Origin: Bacteroidota bacterium
GTDB lineage: Bacteria > Bacteroidota > Bacteroidia > Bacteroidales > UBA1556
Reading direction: 5' to 3'
DNA: 17,499 nt
NCBI GenBank assembly: GCA_003973505.1
Contig: QNXT01000014.1
Coordinates: 1-17,499, forward strand
The notes under the pieces were generated by a model. It had not been told where the DNA came from. It saw nothing but the letters and a program-made list of their open reading frames with translations, and ran no database searches. The position numbers and the translations under genes are program-made. Every line of letters begins with the position of its first letter. The first letter of the stretch is position 1. Positions 1-7,062 of this stretch are shown piece after piece.

Positions 1-6
1 TCAAAC

Positions 7-34
7 TTAACAATGCAATGTGAATAAAGCTTTG
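7..34 (+). promoter_or_regulatory. Possible promoter/regulatory element before the glucosaminidase gene
   Basis: Positions 7-18 read ttaacaatgcaa, followed by four variable bases and aataaa (23-28). The same arrangement occurs at 15463-15484 before ftsZ, with 20 of 22 positions identical and nearly the same distance to the start codon (63 against 66 bases). Positions 27-34 (aagctttg) differ by one base from the Bacteroidota -7 consensus TAnnTTTG, and the ttaac at 7-11 lies roughly where a -33 element would be. The repetition is directly visible. The promoter reading is inference, since neither box is a perfect match. Confidence 0.35.
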
Positions 35-91
35 GAATAAACATTTGTATTGCAGGATGGTGATGTAATTTTATCCACAAATACGAAAGAT

Positions 92-1102
92 ATGAAGATT
101 CGATTTCTGATAGTCTCATTTTTGCTTTTTAGCTTTGTTCCCATGCAGGCTCAAAAGCTTACCAACGAACAGTATATTGTTAAGTACAGATTGATAGCCA
201 TTCAGGAAATGCTGGATTATAAGATTCCCGCATCCATTACTTTGGCGCAAGGGATATTTGAGTCGGGAAGTGGAAATAGTAGTTTGGCACGAAAGGCAAA
301 TAACCATTTTGGTATAAAATGCCATAGTGATTGGAAGGGCAAAAAAGTATATCACGATGATGATAAAAAACATGAGTGCTTTCGGAAATATCCAAGAGTG
401 GAGGATTCGTATCGAGATCATTCTTTATTTTTAAGTGGAAAGAAACGCTATGCTGATTTATTTAAGTTAAAAATTACCAATTATAAAGGGTGGGCCAAGG
501 GTTTGAAAAAAGCGGGTTATGCTACCAATCCAAAATATCCAAAGCGTTTGATTGATTTAATTGAGCGATATAATCTGAATCAATATGATAAAATTTCGGA
601 AAAGGAATTTAAGGAAATGGTTCGCAAAGCCCAAAACGACCCAAATAATAAGAGTGAAATTCCTGAAAAATATCGAAAAGAATGTAAATCGCCACCGCCA
701 CTTGTTGTAGCCGATAAAAAGCCGCAATCAAAAGGGAGATATCATCAAGTTATGTATCGCAATCGCATTAAGTACATTATAGCTCGTGAAGGTGATACAC
801 CTGAAAAAATATGTAATGAGTTTGATGTTTGGCTAAAACAGTTTTATAAGTTTAACGATTTAAAGCCAGGAGCCAAAATTGAAAAAGGCACGATTGTTTA
901 CTTACAACCTAAGCGTCGAAAAGGAGATGTAAAATATCATACCGTAAAAGAAGGGGAAACTCTTTGGCAAATTTCTCAGCAGCATGGAATAAGTATGAAA
1001 TGGCTGTTAAAAAGAAATCATCTAAAGGATGATAGCTATGTTCCTACAGGAACGAAATTGTGGTTGCGGAAAACCAAACCGCCTACGAAAGCTAGTTTCT
1101 AG
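92..1102 (+). CDS. Secreted glucosaminidase-domain peptidoglycan hydrolase with two LysM domains
   Basis: This is a probable exported N-acetylglucosaminidase (glycoside hydrolase 73-like, FlgJ/LytD type) that would cleave glycan strands in the periplasm or at the cell surface. I place the start at ATG 92, not at an in-frame ATG at 50, because residues 1-20 from 92 form a clean signal peptide (MKIRFLIVSF..., cleavage near QA|Q) with no lipobox cysteine. The length is then 336 residues. The catalytic domain spans about 25-165 and contains QGIFESGSG, with E57 as likely catalytic acid, and NNHFGIKC. A lysine-rich linker follows, then a weaker LysM at about 226-272 and a typical LysM at about 281-326 (YHTVKEGETLW). 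LysM domains bind glycan, so the enzyme is probably retained on peptidoglycan. It lies upstream of the dcw cluster on the same strand, 521 bases from mraZ, and is probably a separate transcription unit. The family call is firm; the exact bond cleaved is inferred. Confidence 0.88.
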   Translation: MKIRFLIVSFLLFSFVPMQAQKLTNEQYIVKYRLIAIQEMLDYKIPASITLAQGIFESGSGNSSLARKANNHFGIKCHSDWKGKKVYHDDDKKHECFRKYPRVEDSYRDHSLFLSGKKRYADLFKLKITNYKGWAKGLKKAGYATNPKYPKRLIDLIERYNLNQYDKISEKEFKEMVRKAQNDPNNKSEIPEKYRKECKSPPPLVVADKKPQSKGRYHQVMYRNRIKYIIAREGDTPEKICNEFDVWLKQFYKFNDLKPGAKIEKGTIVYLQPKRRKGDVKYHTVKEGETLWQISQQHGISMKWLLKRNHLKDDSYVPTGTKLWLRKTKPPTKASF

Positions 1103-1237
1103 TTTGTAAAAAAAAATCAGTCCTACGATAAGTTTTACCTATGTTTCTCTTCATGGTAGATGCATGCCTTTATATTTTGAACGAGTAATTCTTAGTCTAC
1201 GCTTAGGAATATGAATGTCCACGAATTACACGAATTT

Positions 1238-1270
1238 CCACGAATATGCAGCAACGCTGCATATTCATGG
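1238..1270. repeat. Strong inverted repeat (hairpin) beside cacgaat direct repeats
   Basis: Arms 1242-1252 (gaatatgcagc) and 1256-1266 (gctgcatattc) are perfectly complementary around a 3-base loop, aac. The stem continues after one mismatch through cca (1238-1240) and tgg (1268-1270). It is not followed by a T-run, so it is not a standard intrinsic terminator. Immediately upstream, cacgaat occurs at 1220-1226, 1229-1235 and 1239-1245, the last overlapping the left arm. From memory, similar cacgaat-rich stretches are scattered through intergenic DNA of many Bacteroidota, so this is probably a copy of a dispersed repeat. Confidence 0.65.
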
Positions 1271-1308
1271 AATAACATTCAATTAGTTTCAAAAATCGTT
1301 CTTTTTAG

Positions 1309-1393
1309 GCTTGGTGTTTCTTAGAGCCTTTGTGTCTTTGTGGCTATTGTTTAGCTTCTTTTCCTGCTACTAAGACTCAAAGCCGCACAAAGT
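1309..1393. repeat. Pair of decayed ctttgtg-type intergenic repeats in inverted orientation
   Basis: Positions 1320-1344 read cttagagcc then tttgtgtctttgtggc. Positions 1370-1393 read ctaagactcaaag then ccgcacaaag, which is an imperfect reverse complement of the left copy (ctttgtg, ctttg and cttag blocks). About 25 bases separate the arms. The pattern resembles widespread non-coding repeats in Bacteroidota of the type ccttagtgtctttgtgtctttg. The imperfect match points to an old, decaying element. Family assignment is from memory and no search was run. Confidence 0.45.
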
Positions 1394-1562
1394 TATTTGT
1401 TTGAAATTAGGAGTCGTAAGACCTCGCATTAGATGTTCTAAGATCCATTCTTTCCCACCATAAAATTCTTGCTTTTATCAATTATAAAACCCATAAATTC
1501 AGTTTAATAAAAAATAATTGTAACCTTTTGCTATTAACAATAGTATGAAAGTTATCAACAGA

Positions 1563-1587
1563 GTGGGATAATGTGGGGAAAAGTGGG
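1563..1587 (+). promoter_or_regulatory. Probable MraZ operator: three GTGGG boxes with 10-base period
   Basis: GTGGG occurs at 1563-1567, 1573-1577 and 1583-1587, each separated by exactly five bases, placing all boxes on one face of the helix. This matches the GTGGG/TGGGN repeats with 5-base spacers bound by MraZ upstream of its own gene in Escherichia coli. The array ends 36 bases before the GTG start chosen for mraZ, the expected place for autoregulation of the dcw operon. The pattern is read directly; binding is inferred from the family. Confidence 0.8.
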
Positions 1588-1623
1588 AATTTTTGTAGTA
1601 AATTAGCGGCAGAATTTGAAGAC

Positions 1624-2091
1624 GTGGTAAACATCATTGGATCATACGAGTGTAAAGTGGATGCTAAAGGTAGATTAGCTCTTCCTTCAGGCCTTAAAAA
1701 GCAGTTGCTAGAGGTTGTGAATGAGGGTTTTGTGTTGAAGCGTTCCGTTTTTCACAACTGTCTTGAATTGTACCCGATGAGTGAGTGGAACGCCGAAATT
1801 GCAGGTGTAAACAAGCTCAATCGGTTTGTAAAAAAGAACAATGATTTTATCAGAATGTTCATGGCGGGTGTAAAAATGCTCGAAATGGATGCTTCAGGGC
1901 GTATTCAAATTTCAAAAGACCTGATTAATTATTCGGGCATTAAGAAGGAGGTGGTACTCTCTTCTGCGGTTAATCGAATCGAAATTTGGGATAAAGAAAG
2001 TTACGAAAAAGTAGTGAACAATCCAGAAGTTGATTTTGCAGAATTAGCCGAGGAGGTGATGGGTAACATCGATCTTCAAGAGGAAAAATAA
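1624..2091 (+). CDS. mraZ: Transcriptional regulator MraZ
   Basis: MraZ is a DNA-binding regulator of the dcw cluster with two tandem AbrB-like swapped-hairpin domains that forms rings of subunits. I chose GTG 1624, giving 155 residues starting MVNIIGSYECK, because MraZ proteins normally begin a few residues before the (G)xYECKxDxKGR motif and are about 140-155 long. The open frame extends up to GTG 1573 (172 residues), but that start lies inside the GTGGG operator array and would add an untypical N-terminus. The two DxxGR signatures are at D13-R17 (DAKGR) and D89-R93 (DASGR). No strong ribosome binding site is visible, as is usual in Bacteroidota. It is first in the operon, 27 bases before rsmH, and is probably autoregulated through the upstream boxes. 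Confidence 0.9.
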   Translation: MVNIIGSYECKVDAKGRLALPSGLKKQLLEVVNEGFVLKRSVFHNCLELYPMSEWNAEIAGVNKLNRFVKKNNDFIRMFMAGVKMLEMDASGRIQISKDLINYSGIKKEVVLSSAVNRIEIWDKESYEKVVNNPEVDFAELAEEVMGNIDLQEEK

Positions 2092-2118
2092 GGCTAATAC
2101 GTAAAATTAAAACTGTTG

Positions 2119-3015
2119 ATGGTATATCATACTCCTGTTTTATTGGAAGAATGCATTAATGGGTTGAATATCAATCCTGATGGTGTGTATGTGGATGTTA
2201 CCTTTGGTGGTGGTGGTCATTCGAAGCTAATCCTTGAGCATTTGAATGAAGGGGCTTTATATGCTTTTGATCAAGATCCTGACGCTGCGGTTAATGCATT
2301 TGATGATAAGCGTTTTACTTTGATTCCTCAAAATTTTAAATATCTAAAAAACTTTCTTGGTTTTTATAAAGCGACTCCGGTTGATGGAATTCTTGCTGAT
2401 TTGGGCGTTTCTTCGCATCAGTTTGATCGCGCCGAGCGGGGTTTTTCAACGCGTTTTGATGGCCCCTTGGATTCACGTATGGATGCCACTAAAGGCATGA
2501 GTGCTGCTGATTTGGTGAATACGGCGGATTTCGATTCGTTGGCGCGAATTCTTCGTATGTATGGCGAGCTAAAAAATCCGGGAGTTGCGGCAAAGGCGAT
2601 TATTGCTGCCCGTGACGAGAATCCGATACAGACTACTCAAGATTTGAAAAGTGCTTTGAAATCTTGTGCTCCAAGAGGCAAAGAGAATAAATATTTTGCT
2701 CAGGTTTTTCAAGCTCTACGCATAGAAGTAAATGGTGAGTTGGAGGCTCTTGAAGCGATGCTTAAACAATCGCTCGATGTGCTTAAACCTGGTGGTCGAT
2801 TGGTGGTTATGTCGTACCATTCTTTGGAAGATCGATTGGTGAAGAACTTTATTAAATCAGGAAATTTTGAAGGGAAAATAGAGAAAGATTTTTTTGGCAA
2901 GGCAAATCTGCCTTTCAAAAGAATTACTCGCAAACCCATTGTTGCAGATGCTGAGGAAATAGCCTCTAACCCACGTGCTCGTAGCGCAAAATTAAGAATT
3001 GCAGAGAAAATATAA
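2119..3015 (+). CDS. rsmH: 16S rRNA (cytosine-1402-N4)-methyltransferase RsmH (MraW)
   Basis: RsmH methylates N4 of C1402 in 16S rRNA near the decoding centre, using S-adenosylmethionine. The protein is 298 residues from ATG 2119; a TTG three bases earlier is an unlikely start. Visible motifs: HTPVLLEE near the N-terminus, the SAM-binding loop VTFGGGGHS (27-35) with acidic residues at AFDQD (49-53), DGILADLGVSSHQFD (89-103), RGFS and LDSRMD (117-122), and SYHSLEDR (232-239), all characteristic of the family. The C-terminus ends in the usual NPRARSAKLR block. The gene follows mraZ by 27 bases and its stop is 2 bases before ftsL. Length and motifs are complete. Confidence 0.97.
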   Translation: MVYHTPVLLEECINGLNINPDGVYVDVTFGGGGHSKLILEHLNEGALYAFDQDPDAAVNAFDDKRFTLIPQNFKYLKNFLGFYKATPVDGILADLGVSSHQFDRAERGFSTRFDGPLDSRMDATKGMSAADLVNTADFDSLARILRMYGELKNPGVAAKAIIAARDENPIQTTQDLKSALKSCAPRGKENKYFAQVFQALRIEVNGELEALEAMLKQSLDVLKPGGRLVVMSYHSLEDRLVKNFIKSGNFEGKIEKDFFGKANLPFKRITRKPIVADAEEIASNPRARSAKLRIAEKI

Positions 3016-3017
3016 TC

Positions 3018-3494
3018 ATGTTTGGAAAAAAGAAAGATACGGCTCCATTGAAGAATCAGCCTCGTAGTGCAGAAACTACTACGAAGCCCAGACGATCTTT
3101 CTCTTTTTTTAAAAGAAAGCCAAAAGAAAAGGCCCAAAAATCATCTAAATCCGGTTTGGGTTTTAAGGTGAAACGGGCTTTTATCAGTGTTTTGGATGGA
3201 AGTTTTCTTGGTGAAAAATGGCTTTTAAATTACGCAGGTTTAATCCTGTTTGTTTTCGTGCTTACAATTGCGGCTATCTGGAATAGTTATGTTGCTCAAC
3301 GTAAAGTAAACGAGATTGTTAAGCTGAAGAAAGAAGTGAAGGATTTGCGAGATGAATACATTAGTGTAAAGTCGCAATTGATGTATTATACAAAAATGTC
3401 GGAGGTAGCTCGTAAACTGGAAGGTAGGGGTATCAAAGAACCTACAAAGCCGGCTTTTAAACTTATTATTTCTAAAAAGGAGGGCGAAGAATGA
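3018..3494 (+). CDS. ftsL: FtsL-like bitopic division protein
   Basis: This is a small single-pass membrane protein of 158 residues. A very basic cytoplasmic tail (about 1-70, rich in K and R) precedes one transmembrane helix (about 71-88, NYAGLILFVFVLTIAAIW). A short periplasmic helix with coiled-coil character follows (about 93-130, VNEIVKLKKEVKDLRDEY) and then a tail GIKEPTKPAFKLI. Topology, size and position between rsmH and ftsI identify it as the FtsL equivalent, the scaffold that with FtsQ and an FtsB partner activates FtsW/FtsI. Sequence similarity to proteobacterial FtsL is low, so the assignment rests on topology and synteny. Its stop overlaps the ftsI start in an ATGA, which implies translational coupling and matched amounts of FtsL and FtsI. 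Confidence 0.8.
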   Translation: MFGKKKDTAPLKNQPRSAETTTKPRRSFSFFKRKPKEKAQKSSKSGLGFKVKRAFISVLDGSFLGEKWLLNYAGLILFVFVLTIAAIWNSYVAQRKVNEIVKLKKEVKDLRDEYISVKSQLMYYTKMSEVARKLEGRGIKEPTKPAFKLIISKKEGEE

Positions 3495-5596
3495 GTTTAG
3501 AGGCGAAGAAAAAGATTATGGGGCGTGTATATCTCATGTTTGCTGTAATGGCATTAGTGGGTATCATCATTTTGGTGCGTATTCTATATATCCAAGTGTA
3601 TATGGGCGATTCGCTGAATGTAAAATCACAAGTGCAAAACTATCGTACTCAAAAAGTTCCTGCTATTCGTGGAAATATTTATTCAGCTGATAATGAGTTG
3701 TTGGCAACTTCGGTTCCTGTGTATCAATTGTTTTGGGATAGTAAAGTAGTGGATAGTAAAACCTTTGAAGAGAATATTGACTCCTTGGCTTATTATTTTA
3801 ACCGTTTGTATCCTCATGTATCTACTGCTTCATTTATTGATAATCTGCGAAGTGCTCGTAAAAAAGGGCGGAGATATCATCGCATTGCACGTCGTGTGAA
3901 TCATGCACAATTAAAGCAAATTAGAAAGATGCCCATTTTTCGCTTAGGTATGTATAAGGGGGGATTAATTATAGAAAAAGATACACGTCGGGAGCGACCT
4001 TATCAAATGTTGGCAAAACGAACCATTGGAATATTTTCGAACGTAAAACAAGACTATGTTGTGGGTTTGGAGGGTGCATTCAATGATGTCTTGAAAGGGC
4101 GTGATGGTTATCGTATCGAACAGCGCGTTGCAGGTGGATGGCGACCTTTATATGGTCAAAATGCAAATCAAAAAGAGCCTATCAATGGTCAGGATATTGT
4201 TACATCACTCAATGTGAATATTCAAGATGTAGCCGAAAATTCCTTAATGCGTCAGCTTAAAAAACATCGTGCCGATTGGGGTTGTGTAGTGCTTATGGAA
4301 GTGAAAACAGGACAGGTAAAAGCCATTGCTAACCTAAAGCGGGATACAGCCACAGGTAATTATTACGAATCATACAATTATGCAATAGGCCAAGCTGTGG
4401 AGCCAGGTTCTACTTTTAAGTTGGCTTCATTAATAGTGGCTTTGGGAGATAAAAAAGTAAAACTGACCGATGTGATTCATACGGGAAATGGAGAAATGCT
4501 TTATAAAGGTCGTAAAATGAGTGACTCGCATCATGGCGGATTTGGTGACCTTACCGTTAAGCAGGTTTTGGAGAAATCTTCTAACGTAGGTGTTTTTAAG
4601 ATTATTTTGAAAGCTTATGAGAATAATCCCAAGCAGTTTATCGATGGAATATATAAGATGGGTTTGCAAAATAAATTGGGTTTGCAAATTAAAGGCGAAG
4701 GAAAACCGTATATCAAAAATCCAGAGGATAAAACATGGTCGGGGGTAAGCTTACCTTGGATGTCAATAGGCTATGAAATGGCTCTTACGCCGTTGCAAAT
4801 TTTAACTTTTTATAATGCAGTGGCAAATGATGGGGTTATGGTAAAACCCATGTTTGTTAAGCAAATAAGTAAAACAGGAAAGGCGATTGAAAAACTTGAG
4901 CCCGAAGTGATAAATCCTCGTATTGCGAGCCCCGAAGTGATTAAAATGGCTCAGGAAATGCTAAAGGGGGTTGTGCAAGAAGGTACGGCAATGGCCTTGA
5001 AATCATCCCCTTATCCAGTGGCTGGTAAAACAGGAACTGCCCAAACCAATTATAGTCAAAGACAGCATCGTAGGAAATATAGGGCATCATTTATAGGTTA
5101 TTTCCCAGCTGACAATCCGCGTTATTCCATTATCGTGGTTATTGAAAATCCCAAAGGCTGGGTTTACTATGCTAGTCAGCTTACAGTACCTGTTTTCAAG
5201 GATATTGCTGATAAAATTTATGCGCATTCGTTGGATATTCAACCTGATGACACGCTTTATACCGGATTCTCGGCACCAGAGTCTCTATTTGGTGACCAAG
5301 ATATTGTACGTGGTATTTACACGGATTTAGGTTTGCAAACAAGCACACCCAATCCTTCTTCGAGATGGGGGGCTGCCGTAACAAAAGATAATCATGTTGC
5401 TTTATATGTACGTGATTATAAGGAGGGCTTTTTGCCAAATCTTAAAGGAATGACAGCGCGTGATGTGCTTTACTTCTTGGAAAATCTTGGTTATAACGTG
5501 AAATTAATTGGGGAAGGAAAAGTGCGTTCGCAGTCGATTCCTGCGGGTGCAAAAGTGCAAAAAGGAGCAAATATTGAAATAAAACTAGGGCTTTAA
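3491..5596 (+). CDS. ftsI: Septal peptidoglycan transpeptidase FtsI (class B PBP) with C-terminal PASTA domain
   Basis: FtsI crosslinks septal peptidoglycan in the periplasm and pairs with the glycosyltransferase FtsW. It has 701 residues, anchored by an N-terminal membrane helix (about 13-36). The dimerisation/pedestal region follows, with RGNIYSADNELLATS (60-74) and VGLEGAFNDVLKG (191-203). The transpeptidase domain carries all three active-site motifs: S307-T-F-K310 (nucleophile S307 in EPGSTFK), S363-S-N365, and K513-T-G515 (AGKTGTAQ). A single PASTA domain occupies about 645-701 (LPNLKGMTARDVLYFLE..., SQSIPAGAKVQKG). This tail accounts for the extra length over Escherichia coli FtsI (588 residues) and is a Bacteroidota trait that may help bind uncrosslinked wall. 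It overlaps ftsL by four bases and murE by one. Confidence 0.96.
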   Translation: MSLEAKKKIMGRVYLMFAVMALVGIIILVRILYIQVYMGDSLNVKSQVQNYRTQKVPAIRGNIYSADNELLATSVPVYQLFWDSKVVDSKTFEENIDSLAYYFNRLYPHVSTASFIDNLRSARKKGRRYHRIARRVNHAQLKQIRKMPIFRLGMYKGGLIIEKDTRRERPYQMLAKRTIGIFSNVKQDYVVGLEGAFNDVLKGRDGYRIEQRVAGGWRPLYGQNANQKEPINGQDIVTSLNVNIQDVAENSLMRQLKKHRADWGCVVLMEVKTGQVKAIANLKRDTATGNYYESYNYAIGQAVEPGSTFKLASLIVALGDKKVKLTDVIHTGNGEMLYKGRKMSDSHHGGFGDLTVKQVLEKSSNVGVFKIILKAYENNPKQFIDGIYKMGLQNKLGLQIKGEGKPYIKNPEDKTWSGVSLPWMSIGYEMALTPLQILTFYNAVANDGVMVKPMFVKQISKTGKAIEKLEPEVINPRIASPEVIKMAQEMLKGVVQEGTAMALKSSPYPVAGKTGTAQTNYSQRQHRRKYRASFIGYFPADNPRYSIIVVIENPKGWVYYASQLTVPVFKDIADKIYAHSLDIQPDDTLYTGFSAPESLFGDQDIVRGIYTDLGLQTSTPNPSSRWGAAVTKDNHVALYVRDYKEGFLPNLKGMTARDVLYFLENLGYNVKLIGEGKVRSQSIPAGAKVQKGANIEIKLGL

Positions 5597-7059
5597 TGAA
5601 AAAGTTGACAGACATATTATATAAGGTAAAACCCGTAGAAATTATGGGGGCTGTAGATTGTGAGATTAATCAAATACAGTTTGACTCGCGTAAAGTGAAT
5701 AAAGGCGATGTATTTGTTGCTGTTAGCGGAACTCAGGTCAATGGGCATACATTTATTTCCAAATGCATTGAAGCAGGAGCGACTGCCATTGTTTGTGAAA
5801 ATTTACCTGACGAAATCCGTGCCGATGTTTGCTATGTGCAAGTGGAGGATAGTGCCTTGGCATTGGGACAAATGTCGTCAAATTATTATGATCAGCCATC
5901 TAACAAATTAAAGTTGGTGGGTATTACCGGGACCAATGGTAAAACCAGTACGGTCACTATGCTTTTCAACCTCTATCAGTCTTTGGGCTATCAAGTGGGC
6001 TTGCTTTCAACAGTGAGTAATCGGATTGGTAATCGTGAAATTAAAGCAACGCATACCACCCCCGATGCTATTCAGTTAAATGGCCTTTTAGCCGAAATGG
6101 TGGACGAAGGTTGTGATTACTGTTTTATGGAAGTCAGCTCGCATGCTATTGTGCAAAAACGCATTGCTGGTTTGGATTTCACCGGAGGCATATTTTCCAA
6201 TATTACTCACGACCATCTCGATTTTCATAAAACCTTCAAAGAATATATAAAAGCCAAAAAAGCCTTTTTCGATGGTTTATCCAGTGAAGCATTTGCCTTA
6301 ACCAATGCAGATGATAAAAATGGCAATGTGATGTTGCAAAACACCAAAGCTCGTAAGTTAACTTATGGTTTGAATGCCTTGGCCGATTATAAGGCACGCA
6401 TTGTGGAAAATAGTTTTGTGGGTTTGCATTTAGAAATCAATAATATAGATATTCATCTCCCTGTTGTTGGAAAATTCAATGCATACAATATTTTGGCTGT
6501 TTACGGTACGGCAATGGAATTGGGTGCCGATAAAATGGAAGTATTACAACAATTGAGTTTGATACGCACTGCCGAAGGACGCTTTGAATATCTAAAATCT
6601 GACGATGGGATTATAGCTATTGTTGATTATGCGCATACACCTGATGCTTTGAAAAATGTATTGTCAACCATAAATGATATTCGTGAAGGAAAAGGTCAAT
6701 TGATTTGCGTGGTAGGAGCAGGTGGCGATCGTGATAAAACGAAACGCCCTGAAATGGCTGAAATAGCTGCCGAGTTGAGTGATCGATTGATTCTTACATC
6801 AGACAATCCTCGCACAGAAGAGCCTGAAGATATTTTGGATGATATGGAAGCCGGTGTTCCTGCAGATCGAAAACGAATCACATTGCGTATTACCGACCGC
6901 AAACAAGCTATTCGTACGGCGGTTGCTTTGGCTCAGCCTGGAGATATCGTGTTGGTTGCGGGTAAGGGGCACGAAAAATACCAAGAAGTGAATGGCGTTC
7001 GCCATCATTTTGATGATAAAGAGATTTTAACGGAATTATTGATTAAAGAAAAAAAGTAG
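5596..7059 (+). CDS. murE: UDP-MurNAc-L-alanyl-D-glutamate--2,6-diaminopimelate ligase MurE
   Basis: MurE is a cytoplasmic Mur ligase that adds the third stem-peptide residue to UDP-MurNAc-L-Ala-D-Glu using ATP. It has 487 residues, normal for the family. Visible motifs: FDSRKVNKGDVFVA (29-42) for UDP-substrate binding, the ATP loop TGTNGKTST (111-119), ATHTTPD (151-157), MEVSSHA (178-184), NITHDHLDFH (202-211), the segment YIKAKKAFF (217-225) with K221 the likely carbamylated lysine, and DYAHTPDAL (344-352). D403-N-P-R406 is the motif associated with meso-diaminopimelate rather than lysine, so the wall is predicted to be A1-gamma type. The start ATG shares its A with the ftsI stop codon (TAATG), so translation is probably coupled. 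No murF follows, unlike in many Proteobacteria. Confidence 0.96.
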   Translation: MKKLTDILYKVKPVEIMGAVDCEINQIQFDSRKVNKGDVFVAVSGTQVNGHTFISKCIEAGATAIVCENLPDEIRADVCYVQVEDSALALGQMSSNYYDQPSNKLKLVGITGTNGKTSTVTMLFNLYQSLGYQVGLLSTVSNRIGNREIKATHTTPDAIQLNGLLAEMVDEGCDYCFMEVSSHAIVQKRIAGLDFTGGIFSNITHDHLDFHKTFKEYIKAKKAFFDGLSSEAFALTNADDKNGNVMLQNTKARKLTYGLNALADYKARIVENSFVGLHLEINNIDIHLPVVGKFNAYNILAVYGTAMELGADKMEVLQQLSLIRTAEGRFEYLKSDDGIIAIVDYAHTPDALKNVLSTINDIREGKGQLICVVGAGGDRDKTKRPEMAEIAAELSDRLILTSDNPRTEEPEDILDDMEAGVPADRKRITLRITDRKQAIRTAVALAQPGDIVLVAGKGHEKYQEVNGVRHHFDDKEILTELLIKEKK

Positions 7060-7062
7060 CTT

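Larger units (their letters stand above)
1103..1562. other. Long intergenic region between hydrolase gene and mraZ
   Basis: No credible gene is present. The first 100 bases show no clear hairpin followed by a T-run, so I cannot place a terminator for the hydrolase gene. From about 1215 to 1395 the region holds recurrent-looking elements: three cacgaat units, a perfect hairpin, and ctttgtg-type repeats in opposite orientations. The last part (about 1440-1562) is AT-rich and is the likely place for the dcw promoter. The sequence taaccttttgc at 1521-1531 is near but not equal to the Bacteroidota -7 box, and attaacaat at 1533-1541 echoes the element before ftsZ. Confidence 0.6.

Noticed and set aside
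50..91. Upstream ATG at 50 as start of the glucosaminidase
   Set aside because: It would put 14 polar residues ahead of a textbook signal peptide beginning at ATG 92.
1092..1102. Small hairpin ctag-ttt-ctag at the end of the hydrolase gene as a terminator
   Set aside because: Only four base pairs, AT-rich and inside the coding end; the run after it is mostly A on this strand, not T.
2709..3137. 142-codon minus-strand frame over rsmH/ftsL
   Set aside because: Antisense to two clear genes, with serine/arginine-rich shadow composition and no recognisable domain.
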